Shown here: in pieces, positions 42,867-55,249 of the stretch | How positions within the stretch are numbered: the stretch's first letter is position 1 | How the letters are laid out: each line of letters opens with the position of its first letter | Assembly: GCF_900130025.1 (NCBI RefSeq) | Contig: NZ_FQXR01000015.1 | Span: forward strand, 1-59,679 | Length of the DNA stretch: 59,679 bases | DNA from: Sporanaerobacter acetigenes DSM 13106 | GTDB taxonomy: Bacteria; Bacillota; Clostridia; Tissierellales; Sporanaerobacteraceae | Direction: 5' to 3' | Position numbers and translations under genes: made by a program | Notes under the pieces: generated by a model | The model's input: the letters and a program-made list of their open reading frames with translations, nothing else | The model's database searches: none | Told to the model about the DNA's origin: nothing

Positions 42867-44769
42867 TTTTGCCACTCCTAATTCTTCTTTTTTGTTCAAG
42901 ATAAATTAAAAGTACATTTATATCTGCTGGTGAAACCCCAGATATTCTAGAAGCCTGACCTACAGAATCTGGTCTTATATCATTTAACTTTTGTTTGGCT
43001 TCATTACTTAATCCTTTTACATCAACATAATCTATATCTTCAGGTAATTTCTTTTCTTCAAGCTTTTTAAACTGATCTATTTGAGCCATTTGCTTTTTTA
43101 TATAGCCTTCGTACTTTATTTGAATCTCTACTTGAATTCGTATCTCTCTTGGCAATTCTACTCTTTCTTCATCTAATTTACTTATAGTTTCATATCCTAA
43201 TTCAGGTCTTTTTATTAAATCATATAAACTAATAGGAGTCTTTAATTCTGCACTACCCAAATTTGCTAAAATATTATTTACTGTAACTATAGGAGTTACT
43301 TTAGTTTTTTTCAGCCTATTCAATTCTTTTTCTATCATTTCTCTTTTATATAATACTTTTTTGTATCTATCCTCACTAGCTAATCCTACTTTATATCCTT
43401 TTTCAGTCAATCTCAAATCTGCATTGTCTTGCCTAAGTATAAGTCTATATTCAGCTCTTGAAGTCATCATTCTATAGGGTTCATTGGTCCCTTTTGTCAC
43501 TAAATCATCTATTAAAACTCCTATATAGGCTTCTGATCTATCTAACGTAAATGGTTCTTTCCCTTTTATATTTTGTACTGCATTTATTCCAGCTATAAGT
43601 CCTTGAGCTGCTGCTTCTTCATAACCTGAAGAACCATTTATTTGTCCTGCAAAAAATAAATTTGATATATTTTTGTACTCTAATGTACTTTTAAGTATGG
43701 TTGGATCTATACAATCATATTCAATAGCATAAGCATCCCTCATAAATTGTACATTTTCAAGACCTATCACAGTTCTATACATTTCCTTTTGTACTTCTTC
43801 AGGAAGTGCACTGCTCATCCCTTGAACATACATTTCTTTTGTATCTAATCCCTCTGGTTCTATAAATATCTGATGTTTTTCTTTATCACTAAATCTTACA
43901 ACTTTATCTTCTATAGATGGACAATATCTAGGTCCAACACCTTCAATTACTCCTGCATACATAGGAGATCTATCTAAATTTTTTCTTATTATTTCATGAG
44001 TCTCTGCCGTTGTATAAGTTAAATAGCAAGGTACTTGCTCTATATCAAATTTTTTATCTATATTTAAAAATGAAAAAGGTATTATTTCTTCATCTCCCGG
44101 TTGAACTTCCATGACGTCAAAATTTATACTATCTCTATGAACTCTTGCTGGAGTACCGGTTTTGAATCTTCTAAGCTTTATCCCTATTTTTTTCAAGGCC
44201 TCTGACAATATATTTGAGGGAAACAAACCATTTGGTCCACCCTCAAAATTTACTTCCCCCATATATATTCTTCCTCTTAAATATGTTCCCGTACAAAGGA
44301 TTACAGCCTTTCCATTATAAATAGCTCCTGTTCTAGTTTCTACACCCTTTACTACATTGTCTTCTACAATTATCTCTACTACTTCTCCTTGTTGCAATGT
44401 CAAATTTTTCTCATCTTCAAGAACTCGTTTCATTTCTCTATGATATTTATTTTTATCAGCTTGAACCCTCAAAGAATGTACTGCCGGTCCTTTTGAGGTA
44501 TTGAGCATCCTGCTTTGTATAAATGATTTATCTATATTAATTGCCATTTCTCCACCCAATGCATCTATTTCTCTGACTAAATGGCCTTTTCCTGTTCCGC
44601 CAATATTGGGATTGCAAGGCATAAGAGCAATGGAATCCAAACTCATAGTTAGCATCAATGTTTTCATACCCATTCGTGCACTTGCTAGTGCTGCTTCACA
44701 TCCTGCATGTCCTGCTCCTATGACAATGACATCATAGTCTCCTCCTACGTATTTTTTAAGCTCCTCCAT
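42859..44769 (-). CDS. mnmG: tRNA uridine-34 modification enzyme MnmG
   Basis: A 636-residue FAD protein (GidA) with the dinucleotide-binding [19 protein letters not shown] at the start, [21 protein letters not shown] and the [14 protein letters not shown] motif. With MnmE it installs the 5-(carboxymethyl)aminomethyl group on wobble uridines. It has full length and lies 26 bp after mnmE. Confidence 0.97.
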   Translation of the reverse strand: MEELKKYVGGDYDVIVIGAGHAGCEAALASARMGMKTLMLTMSLDSIALMPCNPNIGGTGKGHLVREIDALGGEMAINIDKSFIQSRMLNTSKGPAVHSLRVQADKNKYHREMKRVLEDEKNLTLQQGEVVEIIVEDNVVKGVETRTGAIYNGKAVILCTGTYLRGRIYMGEVNFEGGPNGLFPSNILSEALKKIGIKLRRFKTGTPARVHRDSINFDVMEVQPGDEEIIPFSFLNIDKKFDIEQVPCYLTYTTAETHEIIRKNLDRSPMYAGVIEGVGPRYCPSIEDKVVRFSDKEKHQIFIEPEGLDTKEMYVQGMSSALPEEVQKEMYRTVIGLENVQFMRDAYAIEYDCIDPTILKSTLEYKNISNLFFAGQINGSSGYEEAAAQGLIAGINAVQNIKGKEPFTLDRSEAYIGVLIDDLVTKGTNEPYRMMTSRAEYRLILRQDNADLRLTEKGYKVGLASEDRYKKVLYKREMIEKELNRLKKTKVTPIVTVNNILANLGSAELKTPISLYDLIKRPELGYETISKLDEERVELPREIRIQVEIQIKYEGYIKKQMAQIDQFKKLEEKKLPEDIDYVDVKGLSNEAKQKLNDIRPDSVGQASRISGVSPADINVLLIYLEQKRRIRSGKND

Positions 44770-44795
44770 CTTTCAAAAAATTCCTCCCATCTCAA

Positions 44796-46172
44796 CTATT
44801 TACCTATACAAAACTCCGAAAAAATCTTATCCAATATATCTTCTGAAACTGTTTCTCCTGATATTTCTCCTAAGTAATTCCAACAATTCTTCACATCTAC
44901 TTCTATACAATCAAGGGGAACATTCATCTCAATCCCAGATATTACATCTATTATATTCTTTCTCGCTCTATTTAACATATCTGTATGTCTCATATTAGTC
45001 ACAATAGCTTCTCCAGATAATTCTACTTCTCCACTATAAAACATATCTACAATAGTTTTTTCTAATTCTTCAATTCCTTCACCATTAGCTATAGATGTAG
45101 AAATTATTTTTTTATCTGGAATATAGTTAGATAGCTCCTCCACATCATATTCATTAGGCAAATCAGTTTTATTTAAAAGTACAATTGATCTTTTTTCTTT
45201 AACTATATTTATAATATCTTCATCTTCCTTAGTCAAACTTCTTGAAGCATCAAATACCGCTATTATAAGATCGGCTTTTTCTACTACATTTTTAGCCCTA
45301 TCAACCCCTAATTTTTCAACCAAGTCTTCTGTATCCCTAATTCCAGCCGTATCAATAATTTTCAAAGGTATTCCTTCTATATTCACATATTCTTCAATTA
45401 TATCCCTTGTAGTACCAGGTATATCTGTCACTATAGCTCTGTTTTCTCTAAGTATTGCATTAAGAAGAGACGATTTCCCAACATTAGGTTTTCCAAGTAT
45501 TACAGTATTTAAACCTTCCCTAAGAATTTTACCTCTTTCAGCTGTACTTAAAAGTTTATCTATTTCTTCTAACACCTTTTGAGAATCTTTAAGCAATTCA
45601 TCATATGTTACTTCTTCAACATCTTCTTCTGGAAAATCAATAGAGACCTCAATATGAGCCAACATATTAAGCAATATATTTCTTATTTCATTTACTTTAA
45701 TTGAAAGACTACCTTCAAGTTGATTTAAAGAAACACTATAGCTTTTATCAGTTTTAGCTTTTATTAAATCTATTACAGCCTCTGCTTGAGATAAATCTAA
45801 TCTACCATTCAAAAAAGCCCTCTTTGTAAATTCTCCAGGTTCAGCTAATCTAGCACCATTCTTAAGCAAAATTTCTAATATCTTTTTTACAGCAATTACT
45901 CCACCATGACAATATATTTCAACAATATCTTCCCTTGTATAAGTCTGAGGTTTTTTCATATAAACTATCAAAACTTCATCTACAACAGTTTCATCTTCTG
46001 GATCATATATTTGGCCATAAGTAAGTCTTCTATTTACTGCTTCTTTGAGATTTTCTATGGTTTTTCCTTTAAAAACACTACTTGCTATACTTAATGATTC
46101 TTTTCCACTCATTCTAACTATGCCAATTCCCGCTTCTCCCATAGCTGTTGAAATAGCAGCAATAGTATCCAA
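44796..46172 (-). CDS. mnmE: tRNA modification GTPase MnmE
   Basis: A 458-residue GTPase (TrmE). It has an N-terminal folate-binding domain (IAAISTAMGEAGIGIVRMSG), a G domain with GKPNVGKSSLLNA, DIPGTTRD and NKTD, and the invariant C-terminal CIGK. It is the partner of MnmG, next in the operon. Confidence 0.97.
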   Translation of the reverse strand: MDTIAAISTAMGEAGIGIVRMSGKESLSIASSVFKGKTIENLKEAVNRRLTYGQIYDPEDETVVDEVLIVYMKKPQTYTREDIVEIYCHGGVIAVKKILEILLKNGARLAEPGEFTKRAFLNGRLDLSQAEAVIDLIKAKTDKSYSVSLNQLEGSLSIKVNEIRNILLNMLAHIEVSIDFPEEDVEEVTYDELLKDSQKVLEEIDKLLSTAERGKILREGLNTVILGKPNVGKSSLLNAILRENRAIVTDIPGTTRDIIEEYVNIEGIPLKIIDTAGIRDTEDLVEKLGVDRAKNVVEKADLIIAVFDASRSLTKEDEDIINIVKEKRSIVLLNKTDLPNEYDVEELSNYIPDKKIISTSIANGEGIEELEKTIVDMFYSGEVELSGEAIVTNMRHTDMLNRARKNIIDVISGIEMNVPLDCIEVDVKNCWNYLGEISGETVSEDILDKIFSEFCIGK

Positions 46173-46201
46173 TTTATTTCACCTGCCTCTAATATAATAG
46201 A

Positions 46202-46224
46202 AACCCAGTATAATACTGGGTTTA
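46202..46224 (-). other. Hairpin between jag and mnmE
   Basis: AAACCCAGTAT (46202-46212) and ATACTGGGTTT (46214-46224) form an 11-bp inverted repeat overlapping the jag stop. The following minus-strand bases (CTATTATA) are only weakly U-rich, so it is an attenuator or partial terminator at best. Confidence 0.5.
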
Positions 46225-46848
46225 GTTAGATTCTATTACGACTCTTCTATAAGGTTCTTCACCTTCACTGTGAGTTGTTACACCTTCAACATTTTGAAGT
46301 GCCGAATGAATAATTCTTCTCTCATAAGGATTCATAGGTTCAAGTCTCACAGGTCTTTTGCTGTATTTAGCTTTGTCAGCCATTTTATGAGCAAGTCTAA
46401 TCAATGTTTCTTCTCTTTTCTTTCTATAACCTTTAGTATCTACCAATACCTTAATATAATTCTCTCTATCTTTATTGATTATTAAACTCAATAAATATTG
46501 AACTGCATCCAAGGTATTTCCTCTCCTACCTATTAGAATACCCATATCTGTAGAACTTATATCATCTATATCAACATATAATGTAGAATTCTTTCTCTTA
46601 ACACTACTTCTTGCACTAATTCCCATACTATTCATAAGCATATCTATAAAGTTTTCTGCAATTTCTACAGGATCGCTTACAACAGTAACTTTTACTTTGG
46701 CATCCTTAGCTCCAATAAGTCCAAACAAACCTTTACTTGGTTCTTCGACAATCTCAGTATATACATCTTCCCTATCAACACCTAACTCTCTCACAGCTTC
46801 TTCAATAGCATCTTCTATCGTTTTAGATACTTTAACAACAGACCTCAT
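46222..46848 (-). CDS. jag: RNA-binding protein Jag/KhpB
   Basis: A 208-residue protein with an N-terminal Jag domain (SKTIEDAIEEAVRELGVDREDVYTEI), then KH-II (about residues 75-150, MGILIGRRGNTLDAVQYL) and R3H (about residues 150-208, PMNPYERRIIHSAL) domains. It binds RNA with KhpA and influences cell elongation in Gram-positives. It sits 8 bp after yidC, as in Bacillus and streptococci. Confidence 0.95.
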   Translation of the reverse strand: MRSVVKVSKTIEDAIEEAVRELGVDREDVYTEIVEEPSKGLFGLIGAKDAKVKVTVVSDPVEIAENFIDMLMNSMGISARSSVKRKNSTLYVDIDDISSTDMGILIGRRGNTLDAVQYLLSLIINKDRENYIKVLVDTKGYRKKREETLIRLAHKMADKAKYSKRPVRLEPMNPYERRIIHSALQNVEGVTTHSEGEEPYRRVVIESN

Positions 46849-46855
46849 GTCAGTT

Positions 46856-47563
46856 TTATTCCTCCTTAATCTTACCCAAAGACCTATTAGAAATTATTTG
46901 TTGTACTATTTGGAATATGTTGCTTACCACCCAATACAAAGCTAAACCAGCTGGAAAAGATCTAGCTGCCCACCATATCATAAATGGAAGAATAATATTC
47001 ATAGTTTTCTGAGTAGCTTGAGCCTGAGGATCAATATTTTGACCAGTATTCATAGTTAAACTTGATATATAAGTTGTCAATGCGGCTATCAATGGCAACC
47101 CCCATAAATATGGATCAGGTTGTTCTAAATCAGTAATCCATAAAAATGTCTTGCTTAAAGCTGCATAAACTTCTTTACTCTTAAATACATAAGTTACAGG
47201 ATCTCTTAGTGCATTAAAAAATCCCAATATTATTGGCAATTGAATTATCAGTATTAGACAACCAGAAAATGGATTTACTTTGTTTTCTTTATACACCTGC
47301 ATAGTTTTTGCTTGCATGGTCTGTGGGTCATTTTTATATTTATCTTGCATTTCTTTCAATTTCGGTTGAATATCTTGCATTTTTTTCATGGACTTTGTTT
47401 GACTAAGTCCAATAGGAAGTAATATAAACTTAAATATAATAGTAGTTAGTATTATGGCAACAGCATAAAAAGAAATGTACTTAGGTTCAGCACCAGCTTT
47501 GGAAACTAAATCATATACAAGTTTCAAAAGTGCACCTAAAGGTTTTGCAAAAAATTTTGACAT
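46856..47563 (-). CDS. yidC: Membrane protein insertase YidC
   Basis: A 235-residue YidC/Oxa1/SpoIIIJ insertase of the short Gram-positive form, with five hydrophobic segments. The family core includes LLPIGLSQTKSMKKMQ, NPFSGCLILIIQLPI and the C-terminal LALYWVVSNIFQIVQQ. Most Gram-positive homologues are lipoproteins, but no lipobox is seen here. GGGGG is 7 nt before the ATG. Confidence 0.95.
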   Translation of the reverse strand: MSKFFAKPLGALLKLVYDLVSKAGAEPKYISFYAVAIILTTIIFKFILLPIGLSQTKSMKKMQDIQPKLKEMQDKYKNDPQTMQAKTMQVYKENKVNPFSGCLILIIQLPIILGFFNALRDPVTYVFKSKEVYAALSKTFLWITDLEQPDPYLWGLPLIAALTTYISSLTMNTGQNIDPQAQATQKTMNIILPFMIWWAARSFPAGLALYWVVSNIFQIVQQIISNRSLGKIKEE

Positions 47564-47577
47564 TCATTAACCCCCTA

Positions 47578-47802
47578 TCACTTTACCGGATCATATCCTC
47601 CAGGATTAAACGGATTGCATCTTAATATTCTTTTAAAACCCATAAATCCGCCTTTAAAAAAACCATATTTTTCAATAGCTTCAATAGTATAATCTGAACA
47701 AGTTGGATAAAATCGACAACTTCTATATGGAATAAGATATCTTGAAATAGTTTTTTGATAAATCTTTATTAGCATTATCGCCAATTTCTTCACTTTTTTC
47801 AC
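47578..47802 (-). CDS. yidD: Membrane protein insertion efficiency factor YidD
   Basis: A 74-residue YidD with the family pattern [22 protein letters not shown]-type and the C-terminal [13 protein letters not shown]. It is thought to help YidC-dependent insertion. It abuts rnpA with no gap. Confidence 0.95.
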   Translation of the reverse strand: MKKVKKLAIMLIKIYQKTISRYLIPYRSCRFYPTCSDYTIEAIEKYGFFKGGFMGFKRILRCNPFNPGGYDPVK

Positions 47803-48141
47803 CTATTCCTTCAACAAATGAGCAATCTTTAAAAGATGAAGCATTGCACTTTCAATTTCATCATAACTAGACTCTTTAGCCATATTTTTTGGTAAATATA
47901 TCAAATCATAACCTGTCTTTATTTTATAATAGTTCAATCTATAAACTTCTCTCATTCTTCTTTTCACTCTATTTCTCTCTACACTATTTCCAATTTTCTT
48001 CGTCACAGAAAAACCAATCCTATTGTATTCCAATCCATTTTTGCAAATGTAGAGAACCATTAACCGATTTCCATAACTTTTTCCCTTGCTATAAACTCTT
48101 TTAAATTGAATATTAGTTCTTAATTTGTACTTCTTATCCAT
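47803..48141 (-). CDS. rnpA: Ribonuclease P protein component
   Basis: A 112-residue basic protein with the RNR-type motif (KKIGNSVERNRVKRRMREVYR) that binds RNase P RNA. It matures tRNA 5' ends. It is preceded by rpmH, the universal pairing. Confidence 0.96.
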   Translation of the reverse strand: MDKKYKLRTNIQFKRVYSKGKSYGNRLMVLYICKNGLEYNRIGFSVTKKIGNSVERNRVKRRMREVYRLNYYKIKTGYDLIYLPKNMAKESSYDEIESAMLHLLKIAHLLKE

Positions 48142-48183
48142 TGCAATGCTCCTTAAATCAGTTTAAATGCCACATGTAAATAA

Positions 48184-48205
48184 AAGGCCACCTATCTGCG
48201 GCCTT
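48184..48205 (-). other. Hairpin at the rpmH stop
   Basis: AAGGCC (48184-48189) and GGCCTT (48200-48205) with a 10-nt loop overlap the rpmH stop and are followed by TTTTA on the minus strand. It could partly terminate transcription so that ribosomal protein L34 is made in excess over RnpA. Confidence 0.5.
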
Positions 48206-48338
48206 ATGCTGTCAATCTTTTTCTGCCTCTTCTTCTTCTTCTTCTTATAACTTCTCTACCTTGTTTAGTGCTCATTCTTTTCCTAAAACCATGTTCTTTA
48301 CTTCTTTGTCTCTTTTTTGGTTGATAAGTCATTTTCAT
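48204..48338 (-). CDS. rpmH: 50S ribosomal protein L34
   Basis: A 44-residue protein translated by hand: it starts [20 protein letters not shown], continues with [10 protein letters not shown] and ends RRGRKRLTA. This is bL34, highly basic and part of the large subunit. AGGAGGGG precedes the ATG at 48338. It marks the left edge of the oriC region. Confidence 0.97.
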   Translation of the reverse strand: MKMTYQPKKRQRSKEHGFRKRMSTKQGREVIRRRRRRGRKRLTA

Positions 48339-48425
48339 AATCTACACCCCTCCTTCATCTATCTAAATAGAAATATGTGAAAGTCAAGTGTTTTCTCTAT
48401 ATAGAAAACGTAAATACTACTATTG

Positions 48426-48454
48426 ATTATAGTTGTAGCTACAATTAATGTCAA
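48426..48454 (-). promoter_or_regulatory. Consensus promoter of rpmH-rnpA operon
   Basis: TTGACA (48449-48454), a 17-bp spacer and TATAAT (48426-48431), a perfect sigma-A match. The spacer contains the 12-bp palindrome TTGTAGCTACAA (48433-48444), which could be an operator. Confidence 0.88.
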
Positions 48455-48508
48455 GAATTTTAGTTCATATAATAAATAACAAAATAAAAATTAACAACTT
48501 GTTTTTAT

Positions 48509-48843
48509 TGTGGATAACTTTATATTTTTCATTGATACTTATCCACTTTTTTGATATCATTAAAAGAGGATGTGAATTAAATAAATTTTTATTAACTTTT
48601 CCACACTTATTCACAATTTGTGGATAATATGTGGATAATTCATATCTTTTATAAGTTTGAATCTCTTAAAACATGCTATTTTCAAAATCTTTATCCACAT
48701 ATTTTTATTTCAACACCATGTGGATAAATAAGAAATATATACTATTCATTTATTATTCACATTTTATCAATAGCTTATCCACAAAAATTTTTTTTATGAT
48801 TCTTTGTAAAAAATAATTTCAAACACATACTATCTGTGGATAA
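48509..48843. other. oriC: oriC, upstream part: DnaA-box cluster before dnaA
   Basis: Exact DnaA boxes (TTATCCACA) on the plus strand start at 48691 and 48775. On the minus strand they span 48509-48517, 48619-48627, 48630-48638, 48719-48727 and 48835-48843. One-mismatch boxes are at 48539, 48607 and 48753. The 593-bp gap 48339-48931 holds this cluster, the rpmH promoter, and a probable dnaA promoter next to the last box. Confidence 0.95.
48804..48833 (+). promoter_or_regulatory. Probable dnaA promoter
   Basis: TTGTAA (48804-48809), an 18-bp spacer and TACTAT (48828-48833), directly before a DnaA box at 48835. That placement would allow DnaA to repress its own gene. Confidence 0.45.
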
Positions 48844-48931
48844 TTTTGTTGATAATTTTTTTATTTCTTTTTATTTTAGTTATAAACATTTTATAATTGG
48901 CAATAATTTCTTAATAAATAGGAGGTTTGAA

Positions 48932-50266
48932 ATGAATTCTAATTTAGAGAGTATTTGGAATGCTACTTTAAAAATAATAAAAGTAGAACTTACAGAAGTT
49001 AGTTTTAATACTTGGCTTAAATCAACTGAACCTGTCTCTATTTCAGAAGACAATATCGTTCTAGCTGCTCCAAACGAATTTACAAAAAGTATATTAGAAG
49101 GAAGGTATTTAAATCTCATAAAAAATGCAATAAAACAAGTAACAAACGAAGACTATAATATACAATTTATCATTCCAGGAGAAGAAATATCTACAAATAT
49201 AGGACAAACTTCTGTTATAGAAAATAATGATAACTCCAACAGAGGACAACTAAATCCTAAATATACCTTTGACACTTTTGTTATCGGCAATAGCAACAGA
49301 TTTGCCCATGCAGCTAGTTTAGCAGTAGCTGAAGCTCCTGCCCAAGCATACAATCCATTATTTATATATGGAGGCGTAGGTCTTGGAAAAACCCATTTAA
49401 TGCATGCCATTGGACATTATATATTAAATCAAGATCCCCAATCCAAAGTCGTATATGTATCTAGCGAAAAATTTACCAATGAACTTATAAACTCAATTAG
49501 AGATGATAGAAATGATGAATTTAGAAACAGATATAGAAATGTAGATGTGCTTTTAATCGATGATATTCAATTTATAGCTGGAAAAGAGAGAACTCAAGAA
49601 GAATTTTTCCATACATTTAATGCTCTCCATGAAGCAAATAAACAAATAATAATATCTAGTGATAGACCTCCAAAAGAAATACCTACATTAGAAGATAGAC
49701 TGAGATCACGTTTTGAATGGGGACTTATAGCAGATATACAACCACCGGATTTAGAAACTAGAATAGCAATTTTAAAGAAAAAAGCAAAAGTAGAAAATAT
49801 AAATGTTGAAAATGATGTAATGCTATACATAGCTACAAAAATTCAATCAAATATAAGAGAACTTGAAGGAGCACTTATAAGAATTGTCGCATATTCTTCC
49901 TTGACTAACAAAGAAGTAACAGTAGAACTAGCAGAAGAAGCACTAAAAGACATTATTTCAAGTTCCAAACCCAGAGAAATAACTGTAGATTTAATAAAAG
50001 AAACAGTTTCTAAAGAATTCAATATAAAAATAGAAGACTTCAATTCCAAAAAAAGAACTAGATCTATTGCACATCCTAGACAAGTAGCCATGTATTTGTG
50101 TAGAGAACTCACAGACTTATCACTTCCAAAAATAGGGGACGAATTTGGGGGAAGAGATCATACTACTGTTATTCATGCTTGTGACAAAATATCAACTGAT
50201 ATGGAAGATGATCCAAACTTCAAAAGAAAAGTAGAAAGTGTAATAAGTCAAATAAAGGGAGAATAA
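48932..50266 (+). CDS. dnaA: Chromosomal replication initiator DnaA
   Basis: A 444-residue DnaA. Domain I ([22 protein letters not shown]) leads to a short linker, the AAA+ domain ([19 protein letters not shown], Walker [14 protein letters not shown], Walker [10 protein letters not shown]) and C-terminal domain IV ([15 protein letters not shown]) that reads DnaA boxes. GGAGG at 48921-48925 fixes the ATG at 48932; the longer frame from 48836 runs through DnaA boxes and is not coding. It is flanked on both sides by box clusters. Confidence 0.97.
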   Translation: MNSNLESIWNATLKIIKVELTEVSFNTWLKSTEPVSISEDNIVLAAPNEFTKSILEGRYLNLIKNAIKQVTNEDYNIQFIIPGEEISTNIGQTSVIENNDNSNRGQLNPKYTFDTFVIGNSNRFAHAASLAVAEAPAQAYNPLFIYGGVGLGKTHLMHAIGHYILNQDPQSKVVYVSSEKFTNELINSIRDDRNDEFRNRYRNVDVLLIDDIQFIAGKERTQEEFFHTFNALHEANKQIIISSDRPPKEIPTLEDRLRSRFEWGLIADIQPPDLETRIAILKKKAKVENINVENDVMLYIATKIQSNIRELEGALIRIVAYSSLTNKEVTVELAEEALKDIISSSKPREITVDLIKETVSKEFNIKIEDFNSKKRTRSIAHPRQVAMYLCRELTDLSLPKIGDEFGGRDHTTVIHACDKISTDMEDDPNFKRKVESVISQIKGE

Positions 50267-50336
50267 TCAACAATAAAATGTAGATAAGCTGTTAATAGAA
50301 TGTGTATATTTATTGTTTTTTAATTAGTTTTTTTAC

Positions 50337-50457
50337 TGTGGATAAATCTTATCTAAATAAAAAACTTATCAACATGTTATTAAATCATTTAAATTTGTAA
50401 ATTATAAGTTTTAAACACACTTATCCACATATAAACAGCCCCTACTACTATTACTAA
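50337..50457. other. oriC: oriC, downstream part: DnaA boxes plus DnaA-trio unwinding element
   Basis: Boxes lie at 50337-50345 (minus, exact), 50366-50374 (plus, one mismatch) and 50421-50429 (plus, exact). After the last box comes a GC-richer CAGCCCC and then TACTACTATTACTAA (50443-50457), a run of trinucleotides like the DnaA-trio element of Bacillus subtilis where DnaA loads on single strands. This predicts that unwinding starts between dnaA and dnaN. Confidence 0.8.
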
Positions 50458-50512
50458 TGTATTTTAATCATTCTATCTCTATGTAAACATCTAAAAAAGG
50501 AGGAATTTTCAA

Positions 50513-51619
50513 TTGAGAATACAAATAGAACAAAACAAATTAGTTAAATATGTAAATATAGTTCAAAAAGGTATTTCTAGTAAAACAACTTTACCAATAT
50601 TAGATGGAATTTTATTGGAAGCAAATGATGGAAAGCTTAAACTTACAGGTACGGATTTAGAAATAGGAATAGAATCTTATATAGATGCAAATATCTATGA
50701 AGAAGGTTCTATAGTTATAAATTCTAGATTATTTGGAGATATAGTAAGAAAGCTGCCAAGTGATTTAATAGAAATAAGTACGGATGAAAATAAGATGAAT
50801 ATAAGTTGTAGAAGTTCAGAATTTAATTTAATAGGAAACTCATCTGTAGAATATCCTGAATTGCCTACATTAATAGACCAATTAACAATAAACGTACCTA
50901 AAGATTTGTTAAAAAATACTATAAGACAAACAGTTTTTGCTACAACTCAAGATGAGACAAGACCAATTCTTACAGGTGTATTATTTGAAGTAAATGGCAA
51001 TGATGCATCTTTTGTAGCTCTTGATGGATATAGATTAGCTTTAAAAAATATTAAAGTAAATTCAAATGAAAATATGAAAGTAGTAGTTCCAGGAAGAACT
51101 TTAAATGAGTTAAACAAAATACTTGAAGATGAAGAAGATGATGTAAAAATTATTTTAACTCCTGGACATATAGTTTTTAACTTAGGTGACACTGTGGTAT
51201 TTTCAAGATTGTTGGAAGGTCAATTTTTAAATTATAAGGACATTATAAGGAAAGAACATAAAACTAAAGTTAAAGTAAATAGAAAAGAACTTCAAGATAG
51301 TTTGGAAAGAGCTTCGCTTTTAGCTAAAGAAGAAAAAGCTAATCTTGTAAAGTTAAATGTAATCGAAGATAAAATTATAATAAAATCTAATTCTGAAATA
51401 GGAAATGTAAATGAACAATTGCCAGTGGAGATAAACGGAGAAGATGTAAAAATTGCCTTTAATTCAAAATATATAATAGATGGAATAAAAGCCATAGATG
51501 TGGAAGAAGTAGAAATGTCTTTTATGGGAAGTTTAAATCCTTGTATAATAAAACCGCTAGGAGAAGAAAACTATACTTATTTGGTATTGCCAGTAAGACT
51601 TGCCAAGGATGACTATTAG
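50513..51619 (+). CDS. dnaN: DNA polymerase III sliding clamp (beta)
   Basis: A 368-residue beta clamp with the three-domain repeat. It shows LVKYVNIVQKGISSKTTLPILDG near the start and DETRPILTGVLFE-type and C-terminal LPVRL blocks. It starts with TTG at 50513, 9 nt after AAAGGAGG; no ATG is suitably placed. It is the first gene of the dnaN-yaaA-recF-remB-gyrB-gyrA run. Confidence 0.96.
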   Translation: MRIQIEQNKLVKYVNIVQKGISSKTTLPILDGILLEANDGKLKLTGTDLEIGIESYIDANIYEEGSIVINSRLFGDIVRKLPSDLIEISTDENKMNISCRSSEFNLIGNSSVEYPELPTLIDQLTINVPKDLLKNTIRQTVFATTQDETRPILTGVLFEVNGNDASFVALDGYRLALKNIKVNSNENMKVVVPGRTLNELNKILEDEEDDVKIILTPGHIVFNLGDTVVFSRLLEGQFLNYKDIIRKEHKTKVKVNRKELQDSLERASLLAKEEKANLVKLNVIEDKIIIKSNSEIGNVNEQLPVEINGEDVKIAFNSKYIIDGIKAIDVEEVEMSFMGSLNPCIIKPLGEENYTYLVLPVRLAKDDY

Positions 51620-51637
51620 AAAGAAGAGGTATAAAAT

Positions 51638-51847
51638 ATGAAAAAAATTAAAATTGATACTGAATATATAAAACTTGATCAATTTTTAAAATATATAGGT
51701 GTAGTGCAAACAGGAGGCCAAGGAAAGATATTGATAGAAGAGAAAAAAGTTGAAATAAATGGAGAAGTGGTTACGGAAAGAGGAAAAAAAATAAGAAGGG
51801 GAGATAAAATAAAAATAAAAGATGTAGATGATTTTGTTGTGATATAA
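51638..51847 (+). CDS. yaaA: S4-domain RNA-binding protein YaaA
   Basis: A 69-residue S4-like protein (LDQFLKYIGVVQTGGQGKILI, VEINGEVVTERGKKIRRGD). It is conserved between dnaN and recF in Firmicutes, and its role is linked to ribosome assembly in Bacillus. Gap to dnaN is 18 bp. Confidence 0.93.
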   Translation: MKKIKIDTEYIKLDQFLKYIGVVQTGGQGKILIEEKKVEINGEVVTERGKKIRRGDKIKIKDVDDFVVI

Positions 51848-51878
51848 TATTATGGGCCTTGCTTAAGGAGTGTTATAA

Positions 51879-52982
51879 TTGTATGTAGAGGGTATTAGTC
51901 TTATAAATTTTAGAAATTATATGAAAGTAGATGTAGATTTTAACAGCAGAGTCAATATATTTTTAGGGAAAAATGCACAGGGAAAGACAAATTTATTGGA
52001 ATCTATATATATTTGTTCTTTCGGAAAATCTTTTCGTACCAATAGAGACAAAGATATGATAAATTTTAAAAAAGATAAATGCTATGTAGGAGCTAAAATA
52101 ATAGGAAAAGATGTAGATAAATTTATAGAAATAAAAATGGAAACAGATAAACCTAAAAGGATAAGAATAAATAAAATAGAACTTGAAAAAAACAGAGAAC
52201 TTTTCAGTGGATTGAATGTAGTTATATTTTCTCCTGAAGACTTGAAAATAATAAAAGATGGCCCTTATGAGAGAAGAAATTTTTTAGATAGAGAAATATC
52301 ACAATTAAAACCTGTATATAAATACAATTTAAATAGATACAATAAAATTCTTCTCCAAAGAAATAATCTTCTTAAAAACACTAAAAATATTGAAGAAAAT
52401 AGGCAATTGATAGAAATATTTGATTTCCAATTGGCCAAGATAGGTACAGATATTTTAATGGAAAAGATAAAATTCACAGAAAAGTTATCTATTATAGCTA
52501 ATAGAATTCATGAAAGTATAACCAATGGAGAAGAACAATTGTTCTTAAAATATATATCCAATGTAGATATATCTTCTAAAAATAAAAAATTGATTGAAAA
52601 GAGTTTTAAGGAAAAACTAAAAAAAGATTTAAAAAGTGATGTGTTTAGAGGAAACACAGAAACGGGACCTCATAGAGATGATATAGAAATATATATAAAT
52701 GATATAGATTCTAAAATATTTGCTTCTCAAGGACAACAAAGAACAGCTATATTATCTATGAAATTGGCAGAGATAGATCTTATACAAGAAGAAAAAGGAG
52801 ATTCTCCAGTATTGTTATTAGATGATGTACTTTCGGAGCTTGATAGCAATAGAAGAAAATATTTGTTAGATACTTTTAAAGAATTGCAAATTATAATCAC
52901 TTCTACTGATACTATTGACTTAAAGGAATTTGAAGGACTCGATAAAAGAATATTTTATATAGAAAATGGAAAAGTAATTTAA
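51879..52982 (+). CDS. recF: DNA replication/repair protein RecF
   Basis: A 367-residue SMC-like ATPase: Walker A GKNAQGKTNLLESIY, signature SQGQQRTAILSMKLAE and Walker B LLLDDVLSELD. It loads RecA at gaps. It starts at TTG (51879) 8 nt after AAGGAG; the nearby ATG is followed at once by a stop. Confidence 0.96.
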   Translation: MYVEGISLINFRNYMKVDVDFNSRVNIFLGKNAQGKTNLLESIYICSFGKSFRTNRDKDMINFKKDKCYVGAKIIGKDVDKFIEIKMETDKPKRIRINKIELEKNRELFSGLNVVIFSPEDLKIIKDGPYERRNFLDREISQLKPVYKYNLNRYNKILLQRNNLLKNTKNIEENRQLIEIFDFQLAKIGTDILMEKIKFTEKLSIIANRIHESITNGEEQLFLKYISNVDISSKNKKLIEKSFKEKLKKDLKSDVFRGNTETGPHRDDIEIYINDIDSKIFASQGQQRTAILSMKLAEIDLIQEEKGDSPVLLLDDVLSELDSNRRKYLLDTFKELQIIITSTDTIDLKEFEGLDKRIFYIENGKVI

Positions 52983-53000
52983 AAAAAGGAGCTAGATACG

Positions 53001-55204
<2,204 letters not shown>

Positions 55205-55249
55205 TAGTTAAAAAAATTATTTGTTTACTGGATTTTAAGGAGGTTTATG

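Noticed and set aside
42859-44769. Antisense open frames within conserved genes, for example inside mnmG, gyrB and adenine deaminase
   Set aside because: They are fully contained opposite genes with clear families, have no ribosome sites and show no recognisable protein features.
48836-48931. 32-residue N-terminal extension of DnaA
   Set aside because: The frame passes through a DnaA box and promoter sequence; the ribosome site and family N-terminus place the start at 48932.
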